A stretch of 64,000 nt of DNA. Source: Flavobacteriales bacterium (GTDB taxonomy: Bacteria; Bacteroidota; Bacteroidia; Flavobacteriales; Flavobacteriaceae). Below are positions 44,152 to 51,757 of the stretch, in pieces (the stretch's first letter is position 1; every line of letters starts with the position of its first letter). Below the pieces are notes generated by a model. That model was not told the DNA's origin. It worked only from the letters and a program-made list of their open reading frames with translations, and did no database searches. The stretch spans positions 62,001 to 126,000 of the forward strand of contig JAGXRF010000082.1 of NCBI GenBank assembly GCA_018335925.1. Reading direction: 5' to 3'. The translations under genes and the position numbers were made by a program.

Positions 44152-45063
44152 ATGTTAGATCAATTTTTTGGAGAAAATGGTGTAGCCAATGTATACATGT
44201 ATGCCACACCATTACATGTAGCGTTAATTTTGTTTGAGATGTTTTATAGTTACAAACATCGCGAACATCGATATTCTACTTCGGATACTGCTACCAATTT
44301 GTACTTGGCTGTTCTAAATTTTGGCTTAGACATCATTTTAAAAGCCATTGGTATTGGAGTGATGTTTTTCTTTTACCAATATCGAATTTTCGACTTAAAC
44401 ACTACTGTTTGGTGGTATTGGGTTGGGGTGTTTTTACTTCAAGACTTTGCCTATTACGTACACCATTATGTAGACCATCATTCCCGTTTGTTTTGGGCTG
44501 TGCACGTTACCCACCACAATTCAGAATTTTTTAATATTACTACCGGTTTTCGCTCACCTGTTTTTCAACCTTTTTATCGTTTTGTATTTTTCTCACCCAT
44601 AGCCTTGTTAGGTTTTAATCCTTGGCACATCATGAGTGCTTATGCCATCTTCCAAATTTGGGGTACTTGGGTGCATACCCAATCCATAAAAAGCATGGGC
44701 ATTTTAGAGCATATTTTAGTTACTCCTTCGCACCATCGTGTACACCATGCCAGCAGCATAAGATACTTAGATAAAAACATGGGGATGGGCTTGATTATTT
44801 GGGATAAAATATTTGGGACATTTGAAAAAGAAGACCCTAACTACGAACCTATCAAATACGGATTAACCAAACCATTGGAAGACAAAGGCCCTATCAACAT
44901 TGTTTTTCATGAATGGAAAGCCATTTGGAAAGATGCAACACAAAAAGGAATTGGTTGGAAAGATCGATGGAACTATATTTTTCAACCTCCGGGGTGGAGC
45001 CATACCGGAGAAGTGCAAACCTCAAGAGTATTACAACAAAAAGAAAAAAACCTCCAAGTTTGA
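44152..45063 (+). CDS. Sterol desaturase/fatty acid hydroxylase superfamily protein
   Basis: A 303-residue membrane di-iron enzyme. The histidine clusters HHYVDHHSRLF, HVTHHNSEFF and SHHRVHHASS, set between hydrophobic segments, match the FA_hydroxylase superfamily. It should hydroxylate or desaturate a lipid; the substrate is not apparent. The terminator hairpin starts inside the last codons. Confidence 0.88.
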   Translation: MLDQFFGENGVANVYMYATPLHVALILFEMFYSYKHREHRYSTSDTATNLYLAVLNFGLDIILKAIGIGVMFFFYQYRIFDLNTTVWWYWVGVFLLQDFAYYVHHYVDHHSRLFWAVHVTHHNSEFFNITTGFRSPVFQPFYRFVFFSPIALLGFNPWHIMSAYAIFQIWGTWVHTQSIKSMGILEHILVTPSHHRVHHASSIRYLDKNMGMGLIIWDKIFGTFEKEDPNYEPIKYGLTKPLEDKGPINIVFHEWKAIWKDATQKGIGWKDRWNYIFQPPGWSHTGEVQTSRVLQQKEKNLQV

Positions 45064-45080
45064 CTTGGAGGTTTGCTTTT
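45044..45080. terminator. Bidirectional terminator overlapping a stop codon
   Basis: A 12-bp stem (AAACCTCCAAGT, 45048-45059 / ACTTGGAGGTTT, 45063-45074) with a three-base loop. It spans the TGA of the hydroxylase gene and ends five bases before the stop of the convergent DUF4177 gene. A T tract lies on each strand, longer on the minus strand. Confidence 0.85.
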
Positions 45081-45270
45081 ATTTTTCTCTTTTAAAAATC
45101 AACACATGTTCTATCGGGCTAGCTCCTATTTGCTTAGGAATGGAGGAAACCAATTCCCAGCCTTGCTCACCCATTTCGTTTAAGGATTTTTCTACTTCCT
45201 CTACTTTTAATGTTGGAGGAAAAGCTCCTTTAAACTTAACCACTAGTGTTTTGTATTCAAAAGTTTTCAT
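45079..45270 (-). CDS. DUF4177 domain protein
   Basis: A 63-residue protein consisting of one DUF4177 domain: EYKTLVV at the start, LNEMGEQGWELVS in the middle and HVLIFKRE at the end. Function unknown. It begins three bases after the SPFH gene and is probably its co-transcribed partner. Confidence 0.85.
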   Translation of the reverse strand: MKTFEYKTLVVKFKGAFPPTLKVEEVEKSLNEMGEQGWELVSSIPKQIGASPIEHVLIFKREK

Positions 45271-45273
45271 TGA

Positions 45274-46236
45274 TTATTCCTCTTGGTTTTCCTCATTTTT
45301 AGGATTCTTTTTAGCTAATCTTTGGGTACTATTGGCTTTTTTCATGGCCTCACCTACTTGGTTACTTGCCGTAAAACTAGCCACCATGTTGTTTAACATG
45401 TCGCTTCCTGCTTGCGGAGAATTTGGCAACAATATTAAGTTAGAATTTGCATCTGCACCAATGGCTTGTAAGGTATCGTAATGTTGGGTTACTACAATTA
45501 ACGCAGAAGCCTCTTGCGAATTAATCCCAACTTTATTCAACACATCAACTGATTCTACCAATCCACGAGCAATTTCTCTACGTTGGTCTGCAATCCCTTG
45601 TCCCTGTAATCTTTTGCTCTCTGCTTCTGCTTTGGCTTTTGCTACAATTCTAATTCTACCTGCTTCAGCTTCATATTCTGCAGCTGTTTTTTCTCTATCT
45701 GCAGCATTGATACGGTTCATAGCATTTTTTACCTGGATATCCGGATCAATATCGGTAATTAAAGTGTTGATGATGTCGTAACCATAAGTGGTCATCGCTT
45801 CGTTTAATTCGCGTTTTACTGCAATCGCAATATCGTCTTTACGCTCAAACACATCGTCTAATTTTAATTTTGGCACTTCTGCTCTTACCACATCAAACAC
45901 ATACGACGTAATTTGATCATGAGGATATTCTAACTTATAAAAAGCTTCGTACACTTTTTCTTGAATCACCTTGAACTGAACCGAAACTTTCATCTTTACA
46001 AACACGTTGTCTTTGGTTTTGGTTTCGATAATTACATCCAACTGTTGGATTCTTAAGTTAATTCTTCCTGCAATTCTGTCGACAACCGGAATTTTCATTT
46101 GCAAACCAGACTGACGAATGCTGCTGTATTTTCCAAAACGTTCCACCACTGCTGCGGTTTGCTGTTTTACAGTAAAAAAAGATGCTAAAATTAGAAGCAC
46201 CAAGGCAACTAAAAGATAAAATGGTAAAGTAAACAT
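45274..46236 (-). CDS. SPFH/Band 7 family membrane protein
   Basis: A 320-residue protein with an N-terminal membrane helix (about 5-22), a Band 7 domain (VERFGKYSSIRQSGLQMKIP, VQFKV, PHDQITSYVFDVVRAEVPKL) and a long helical, Ala/Glu-rich C-terminal region (EKTAAEYEAEAGRIRIVAKA). It resembles stomatin/QmcA-type scaffolds that oligomerise at the membrane. An acidic tail (KNPKNEENQEE) ends the protein. Located upstream of DUF4177. Confidence 0.9.
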   Translation of the reverse strand: MFTLPFYLLVALVLLILASFFTVKQQTAAVVERFGKYSSIRQSGLQMKIPVVDRIAGRINLRIQQLDVIIETKTKDNVFVKMKVSVQFKVIQEKVYEAFYKLEYPHDQITSYVFDVVRAEVPKLKLDDVFERKDDIAIAVKRELNEAMTTYGYDIINTLITDIDPDIQVKNAMNRINAADREKTAAEYEAEAGRIRIVAKAKAEAESKRLQGQGIADQRREIARGLVESVDVLNKVGINSQEASALIVVTQHYDTLQAIGADANSNLILLPNSPQAGSDMLNNMVASFTASNQVGEAMKKANSTQRLAKKNPKNEENQEE

Positions 46237-46389
46237 GGTTTTAAAGTTATGGTTAACATTAAATGATACGAGGATTTTTGAAAAATGTTACAAAATATCT
46301 ACACTTTTAATGATTTATTTACAAATAAGTAAAAAAATGCCCAATGATTGCTTGGTTAGGTTTTAGGAAAACTTTGCAAAAAGCATTTT

Positions 46390-46418
46390 TTGAAAAGCTG
46401 AGAAATACTTTACTTTTG
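46390..46418 (+). promoter_or_regulatory. Promoter of the aldo/keto reductase gene
   Basis: TTG at 46390-46392, an 18-base spacer, then TACTTTTG at 46411-46418; 20 bases before the ATG. Confidence 0.65.
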
Positions 46419-46437
46419 ATGCTTCAAATTTAATCTC

Positions 46438-47472
46438 ATGAATTATCGCTACTTACCCAATACCGACATCAAAATTAGCTCTGTTTGTTTAGGAACCATG
46501 ACTTTTGGGGAGCAAAACACAGAAGTAGAAGCTCACCAGCAATTGGATTTTGCGATTTCGGAAGGAGTTAATTTTATAGACACTGCCGAAATGTATCCGA
46601 TTGCTGCTCGAAAAGAAACCTTAGGCTTTACCGAAAAGTACATCGGAAATTGGTTGGCAAAAAGAGGCAAACGTGACGATTTGGTGATTGCTACCAAAAT
46701 TGCAGGACCAAACAGAGGAATGGAGTACATCAGACAACCATTAGATTTTTCAAAAAAATCGATAACCGAAGCCGTAGAATTGAGCTTAAAAAATCTGCAA
46801 ACCGATTACATCGATTTGTACCAATTTCATTGGCCGGAAAGGGTGATGAATATGTTTGGAAAAAGAGGGTTGCAAGACGTTGACCACCAATGGAAAGATA
46901 CTGTGGAAGAAGTTTTAGAAACTTGTCAAGAACTCATCAAAGCAGGAAAGATTCGTCATATAGGCGTTTCTAATGAATCTGCTTGGGGAGTTTTGCGGTA
47001 TTTGGAATTGCATAAATTAAAAAATCTGCCAAAAATTAGCACCATACAAAATCCGTATTCCTTGTTAAACCGATTGTATGAAGTTGGCTTAACCGAAATT
47101 GGAATTCGTGAGAATATCGGATTACTTGCATATTCTCCTTTAGGTTTTGGAATGCTAACCGGAAAGCACTTAAAGGGATTACAAGCAAACTCCCGTTTGG
47201 GGTTGTTTCCTCAATTCACCCGATATACTTCGGAACAAGCCATAAAAGCTACAACCAATTACCAAGAAATTGCAACTGAACATGGCATGAGCTTAACAGC
47301 CATGGCAATTGCATTTGTGCATCAACAAAAAATGGTAAGTAGTGTGATTGTTGGTGCGACCTCTGTAGCACAACTAAAAGAAAATATCGAAGCTAGTAAA
47401 ATTACCCTGAGTAACGAAGTGCTGACTGCAATAGAAAAAGTTCATGAAAAGTTTCCTAACCCAAGCCCGTAA
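46438..47472 (+). CDS. Aldo/keto reductase
   Basis: A 344-residue NADPH-dependent AKR of the Tas/YajO type. The catalytic tetrad is readable: D in NFIDTAEMYP (with Y), K in VIATKIAG and H in LYQFHWPERV. The cofactor-binding C-terminus is SSVIVGATSVAQLKENIEA. Substrate unknown. Monocistronic with a near-consensus promoter. Confidence 0.92.
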   Translation: MNYRYLPNTDIKISSVCLGTMTFGEQNTEVEAHQQLDFAISEGVNFIDTAEMYPIAARKETLGFTEKYIGNWLAKRGKRDDLVIATKIAGPNRGMEYIRQPLDFSKKSITEAVELSLKNLQTDYIDLYQFHWPERVMNMFGKRGLQDVDHQWKDTVEEVLETCQELIKAGKIRHIGVSNESAWGVLRYLELHKLKNLPKISTIQNPYSLLNRLYEVGLTEIGIRENIGLLAYSPLGFGMLTGKHLKGLQANSRLGLFPQFTRYTSEQAIKATTNYQEIATEHGMSLTAMAIAFVHQQKMVSSVIVGATSVAQLKENIEASKITLSNEVLTAIEKVHEKFPNPSP

Positions 47473-47484
47473 AGGGTTTTTGTA

Positions 47485-47513
47485 TTTTACTTAAACTAAC
47501 ACTTTAAGTAAAA
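47485..47513. terminator. AT-rich hairpin between convergent genes
   Basis: An 11-bp stem (TTTTACTTAAA / TTTAAGTAAAA) with a seven-base loop lies 13 bases after the aldo/keto reductase stop and covers the end of the convergent gene. The T tract is poor, so termination strength is doubtful. Confidence 0.4.
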
Positions 47514-49271
47514 ATCCTTTCGGATAGTTGCTTGTGCCGTAGCAGTTTGTAAACTTGCGGCTTGTAACATAGGCACTTTAGTTTGCGTAGATACAAATGC
47601 TTCTTGCTCTGATTTGGTAACTGTCATCACCCAAAGTTCTCCAAAGTATTTGCCTTGTATATTGGAAAAGTACATCGAAGTAGCACTTGCAAAATCGTTG
47701 TGTTGACTTACATACACATAGCGATAATTATTTTTTGGATTGATAAAGTAATTGGCATCAATCCCCATAGCTTTTAATTTTGCTACAAACCTAGTCGCAT
47801 TACTGTGTATCGCAAATACGTTTGCTATGATGTAATAGCCATTATCCATAGTGCCAACAGGCACTGCAGGACTTTCAATAGGAGCAACCCTAGCATCTAC
47901 AGCATAGTCTTTTGGTGCTGGTTTTGGTGTAGCGGATATAGCTTTCACTCGTTGGGCAAGCAACTGTTGTCTTGTTGGGGTTGCACTTGCTACAGCTGAT
48001 TCTTGTTCAGGCACTATTTTTTCTGGCTTTACAGATTTTACTTGAAGTGGAACTTTAATAGGTTGTAAAGCAACTTCTGCCATTTGTACTTCCCATTTAG
48101 GTAATTGGATGCCAGCACTTGCTAAAAGCAAAGGCATTTGTTCATCTGATTCCGGTTTGATTACCTCAATACTAAATGCATTAAAAAACATATAGTATCT
48201 ATCTCCAAAGGTTTTCATACGCAAAGTAGCTTCTTTGGTTTGGTTGGTAATTAGTCGGTTGTTATCGTTGTTAATTTGCATCAAAAACGAATCATAGCCA
48301 AGCGTGTTTTTGCTATTAGGCGTTCTTTTTTCCATTATAGCATCATCAGTAGTAATGGTGCTATTAAAAAAGTTATTTTTCTCTCTTACTGTATTGTAAA
48401 GTTCTTCAAAATCTTTTGACTGACCTGTTTTAAATAAAATTTGATCCCCTTTTAAGTTCAAGTCACCTTCCAAAGCTGCTCCGGCAATTTTTGCTTTGAT
48501 TTCTCCTTCCGGCAACATCGGAAAACCTGAAAACGGAATATCTACTGCCTTTTTGGTTACTCCAACAAATCCATCATAAGTAGTAATAAATTTTGCAGAA
48601 GCATTTGTATCCTGATATACTACAAACAAACTCCATCCTCCTGCTACTCCACCGCTAATTCTACCATTGGTAGCTCTAACATTTGCTATGGTGTATGTTC
48701 CGTTGATTTGATTTTGACTTTGCAGTAATTTGGTAACGTCTGCATATACCACATAAGGTGCGGTTTCTTTCCATTCTTTGTTTTGAATACCATCAAACAA
48801 AACTTGACCTTTAATATCTTGATAAGCTGATTGGTTAGGTAGCTTTATTTTTACTTGATCTATACGGTCTCTACTAGCATCAATGGGCACAAATTGGTTG
48901 GTTTTAGGACTCGAACCAGTATTGTATACATAAGTTGCAGACCAATACAAGCCAGCATATACAATTTTTTTGTTTTCCGGGTTATCCAACCATAAATCTG
49001 CACTACTAGAACTAAATGTAGAGGCATCCTTATCCACATCAATGTATTTCATTAAAAATTCATCGTTGTTTTTACTTTGGTTGGTTCGGTTTTGATAAGG
49101 GTCATTCGGACTAATTTTAGCGTCTGCTCGATTCACTATTTGGTTAGAAATCATCGCAACATCGCCTTCTACTACTTTTTGGTATCTAACTTTAAATGGG
49201 GTCGTAACCTGACCTTGCAGGAAACTCCCCCAGCTTAAAGTTAACAAAACACCAAACAATAGCTTCTTCAT
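47496..49271 (-). CDS. Exported protein with SprB-like N-terminal region and C-terminal SPOR domain
   Basis: A 591-residue protein with a signal peptide (about 1-20, ending LQGQ). Residues 25-370 (TPFKVRYQKVVEGDVAMISN, YIDVDKDASTFSSSSADLWL, KKIVYAGLYWSATY) resemble the N-terminal region of large flavobacterial gliding/T9SS surface proteins such as SprB. A Pro/Ala/Lys-rich linker (about 395-475) leads to a SPOR-like domain (about 482-555, GYYIIANVFAIHSNATRFVA). The combination suggests a cell-surface or envelope protein that also contacts peptidoglycan. Its adhesin repeats are absent, so it is not SprB itself. Confidence 0.65.
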   Translation of the reverse strand: MKKLLFGVLLTLSWGSFLQGQVTTPFKVRYQKVVEGDVAMISNQIVNRADAKISPNDPYQNRTNQSKNNDEFLMKYIDVDKDASTFSSSSADLWLDNPENKKIVYAGLYWSATYVYNTGSSPKTNQFVPIDASRDRIDQVKIKLPNQSAYQDIKGQVLFDGIQNKEWKETAPYVVYADVTKLLQSQNQINGTYTIANVRATNGRISGGVAGGWSLFVVYQDTNASAKFITTYDGFVGVTKKAVDIPFSGFPMLPEGEIKAKIAGAALEGDLNLKGDQILFKTGQSKDFEELYNTVREKNNFFNSTITTDDAIMEKRTPNSKNTLGYDSFLMQINNDNNRLITNQTKEATLRMKTFGDRYYMFFNAFSIEVIKPESDEQMPLLLASAGIQLPKWEVQMAEVALQPIKVPLQVKSVKPEKIVPEQESAVASATPTRQQLLAQRVKAISATPKPAPKDYAVDARVAPIESPAVPVGTMDNGYYIIANVFAIHSNATRFVAKLKAMGIDANYFINPKNNYRYVYVSQHNDFASATSMYFSNIQGKYFGELWVMTVTKSEQEAFVSTQTKVPMLQAASLQTATAQATIRKDFYLKC

Positions 49272-49450
49272 GGGACAAAGAGGTAGTTATACAAAGATTT
49301 AGCATCTATAGCTAAATCACTCTCAAAAATAAATAGTTAAACTCATAATTGTTCATAACTTGTTAATAAAGTAGAAAAACTTCTACAAAAAAACGCATTT
49401 CATCGATAAAGATGTGTAAAATCAATGCTTGCATGGTACGATAAAAAGTT

Positions 49451-49479
49451 TTGACAGACCACTTAATATGCTAAATTTG
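49451..49479 (+). promoter_or_regulatory. Promoter of holB, apparently leaderless
   Basis: TTG at 49451-49453, an 18-base spacer, then TAAATTTG at 49472-49479. The ATG is at 49484, only four bases after the -7 box, so the predicted transcription start coincides with the start codon. Confidence 0.65.
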
Positions 49480-49483
49480 TAGC

Positions 49484-50632
49484 ATGCTTTTTTCTAACAT
49501 AATTGGACAAGATAAAATCAAAGAACATTTGTGGCAATCGGTAGCCCATGGCAGAATTCCGCATGCACAATTGTTTGTTGGCCCTGAAGGTTCCGGTGCC
49601 TTGTCAATGGCTATTGCCTATGCCCAATATTTGACTTGTCAAAATACTGGAGAAGAAAATTCCAACGGAAATTCTTCATGTAACATACAGTTTGAAAAAC
49701 TTTCCCATCCTGATTTACATTTCTTATATCCTACAGTTACCACCAAAGAGGTTAGTAGCAAACCTAAAAGCATCGATTTTTTGCCTTTGTGGAGGGAATT
49801 TGTATTAAAAAATCCTTATGCTTCGTTGATGGATTGGTACGATACCTTACAAGTTGGCAACAAACAAGGATTGATTAGGGTGGATGATGCTATTGAAATA
49901 CAGCGAATATTTAGTTTAAAATCGTTTGAAGGAGGTTATAAAGTGCTCATTATATGGATGGCAGAAAAAATGAACCTAGAATGTTCTAACAAACTGCTTA
50001 AAATGATAGAAGAGCCTCCAGCAAATACCGTAATTATTTTGGTAGCTGAAAAAACAGACGAAATTTTACCAACCATCTTGTCAAGATGCCAAGTATTGCG
50101 ATTTCCTAAACTAACGGTTGAAGATATCCAGATTAATTTAATGAAAACCCAATACTTAGATGCAGAATCTGCAAGAAAATTAGCCGTAAGATGTCAAGGA
50201 AATTACCAAAAAGCATTGCAATTACTAGATGTGGATTTTCAGGAACACACCTTTGAAAATTTATTTATCCATTGGGTTCGAATGGCATTTGCTGCCAAAA
50301 AAAATCCAACCAAAGTAATTGAGCTAATCCAATGGAGTGAAGAAGTAGCTACCTACGGAAGAGAAAAACAAAAAGCTTTTTTAGATTTTTGTTTGGAATT
50401 TTTCCGACAAGCCTTACTTTTGAATTACCAAGCTGGCAATTTGGTGTATTACGAACCTTTTCAGGAACAATTTAAGTTAGAAAACTTTGCTCCTTTTGTA
50501 AATGGTTCCAACATCACCGAGATTTATGAAGTGATAGAAGCAGCACAGTACGGTATTGAACGAAATGGCAACCCGAAGTTGATTTTTTCAGACATGTCTA
50601 TCAAACTCACCCGATTAATTCATAAAAAGTAA
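49484..50632 (+). CDS. holB: DNA polymerase III delta' subunit
   Basis: A 382-residue clamp-loader protein. The N-terminus (IIGQDKIKEHLWQSVAHGRI, PHAQLFVGPEGSG) is that of HolB/DnaX-related AAA+ proteins. The Walker A region reads GPEGSGAL, without the lysine, in keeping with delta' being non-ATPase. The cysteine-containing insert (YLTCQN, SSCN) and the SRC arginine-finger motif (TILSRCQVLRF) are present. It is part of the clamp loader that places the beta clamp on DNA. A DoxX-like gene follows after five bases. Confidence 0.9.
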   Translation: MLFSNIIGQDKIKEHLWQSVAHGRIPHAQLFVGPEGSGALSMAIAYAQYLTCQNTGEENSNGNSSCNIQFEKLSHPDLHFLYPTVTTKEVSSKPKSIDFLPLWREFVLKNPYASLMDWYDTLQVGNKQGLIRVDDAIEIQRIFSLKSFEGGYKVLIIWMAEKMNLECSNKLLKMIEEPPANTVIILVAEKTDEILPTILSRCQVLRFPKLTVEDIQINLMKTQYLDAESARKLAVRCQGNYQKALQLLDVDFQEHTFENLFIHWVRMAFAAKKNPTKVIELIQWSEEVATYGREKQKAFLDFCLEFFRQALLLNYQAGNLVYYEPFQEQFKLENFAPFVNGSNITEIYEVIEAAQYGIERNGNPKLIFSDMSIKLTRLIHKK

Positions 50633-50637
50633 ACCTC

Positions 50638-51021
50638 ATGGAAAATACCGCATCTATTTTAGTATTGGTTTTTTTAGCCATCACTTTTATACAATCTGGT
50701 TACGACAAATTGTTTTATTGGAAAGACAATGTGGGTTGGTTGCAAGGACACTTTGCCAATACCTTTCTTAAAAACCAAGTGCCAATGGCATTAGGTACTA
50801 TTTTAATTTTAGAGTTAATCTCTGGAATTCTGGCAGTTATAGGGGCTTTGTTTATTATTTTAGATAAAGGAACACATTTTGGATACTATGCAGGAGTGTT
50901 TTCTGCAATAACTTTATTATTTTTGCTCTTCGGTCAGCGATTGGCAAGAGATTATGATGGTGCCAGAACCATTGTAATTTATTTGATTCCAACCTTGTTG
51001 TTGGTATATTGGCTGAATTAA
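50638..51021 (+). CDS. DoxX-like membrane protein
   Basis: A 127-residue protein with four hydrophobic helices and the DoxX-type start ITFIQSGYDKLFYWKDN, and a short RLARDYDGAR loop before the last helix. DoxX-family members are linked to redox or stress roles but the reaction is unknown. It starts five bases after holB and ends seven bases before tRNA-Ala. Confidence 0.85.
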   Translation: MENTASILVLVFLAITFIQSGYDKLFYWKDNVGWLQGHFANTFLKNQVPMALGTILILELISGILAVIGALFIILDKGTHFGYYAGVFSAITLLFLLFGQRLARDYDGARTIVIYLIPTLLLVYWLN

Positions 51022-51028
51022 TTTTTTT

Positions 51029-51105
51029 GGGGATGTAGCTCAGTTGGCTAGAGCACTACGCTGGCAGCGTAGGGGTCGTGGGTTCGAGCCCCATCTTCTC
51101 CACCA
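51029..51105 (+). tRNA. tRNA-Ala (anticodon GGC)
   Basis: A 77-nt cloverleaf including an encoded CCA. The acceptor GGGGATG / CTTCTCC contains the G3-U70 pair that identifies alanine tRNAs, but has a T6-T67 mismatch. The anticodon arm is CTACG CTGGCAG CGTAG (anticodon GGC) and the T arm GTGGG TTCGAGC CCCAT. Discriminator A. Confidence 0.95.
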
Positions 51106-51110
51106 AACAA

Positions 51111-51149
51111 AACCCTTAACTTCTTTTATCAGATGTTAAGGGTTTTTTA
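51111..51149 (+). terminator. Terminator of tRNA-Ala
   Basis: A perfect 10-bp stem (AACCCTTAAC / GTTAAGGGTT) with a 14-base loop and a six-T tract, five bases after the tRNA. Confidence 0.9.
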
Positions 51150-51176
51150 TTGCAATAATTTATTCAATAAATAATT

Positions 51177-51689
51177 TTAAGGTAATGGATCTCCTACTTT
51201 GATATCACATCGGTGATGAGGTTGTCCGTGAGGAGGATTCAATTTAGGTTTTGGCACTGATGTACTTGCGGTAGAAGTTTGTTGGGTAGAATTCGGTTTT
51301 TGTTTAGCAGCAGGTGGTGGAGTTTGAGGAGCTGTTTGTTGTGGTGTATTAGCAGATTGATCTGGCTGAACAGTTTTAAAGAAAGATCTTGGTGCGGTAG
51401 TTTGAGCTGTAGCAGGTGCGGGTGACCCATCTAGTGGAGCTCCAACCGGAATTTCACATCTGTGAAATGGCTGTCCGTGTGGAGGATTTAATTTTGGTGG
51501 TTGACCAGTTGGAGCATTGGTAGAAGCAGCAGGTTTTTCAGATTCTGTTTTGGTGGCTGCAGGTAAGGGTTGTGTAAAAATGGAAGGGGCGTTGGTAGCT
51601 GACGGAACAGTTTCTCCCTCTGTATTTTTACATGAATGAAAGAATATAGCACTTCCAATAAGTATTAGTAAAACGGTTATTGATTTCAT
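51177..51689 (-). CDS. Lipoprotein with two NPPHGQP-HRC motifs
   Basis: A 170-residue lipoprotein beginning MKSITVLLILIGSAIFFHSC at 51689. The longer frame to 51884 runs into the upstream gene and has no signal. After a Thr/Pro/Ala-rich linker comes LNPPHGQPFHRCEIPVGAPL, then a second Pro/Gln-rich linker, then the C-terminal LNPPHGQPHHRCDIKVGDPL. The motif N-P-x-HGQP-x-HRC-x-I-x-VG-x-PL is widespread in Bacteroidota proteins of unknown function. Its His and Cys residues could bind a metal or haem (inference). It is encoded downstream of the 1,141-residue outer-membrane protein. Confidence 0.75.
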   Translation of the reverse strand: MKSITVLLILIGSAIFFHSCKNTEGETVPSATNAPSIFTQPLPAATKTESEKPAASTNAPTGQPPKLNPPHGQPFHRCEIPVGAPLDGSPAPATAQTTAPRSFFKTVQPDQSANTPQQTAPQTPPPAAKQKPNSTQQTSTASTSVPKPKLNPPHGQPHHRCDIKVGDPLP

Positions 51690-51757
51690 GAAACGGATTT
51701 TAAAAAATTTAAAAATACTATTTATAAAGATTGCTTTTAGATTTTTAACAGTTAGAT

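Noticed and set aside
49484..50632. HolB as a degraded gene because its Walker A lacks lysine
   Set aside because: Delta' subunits normally lack ATPase activity, and the rest of the protein is intact.
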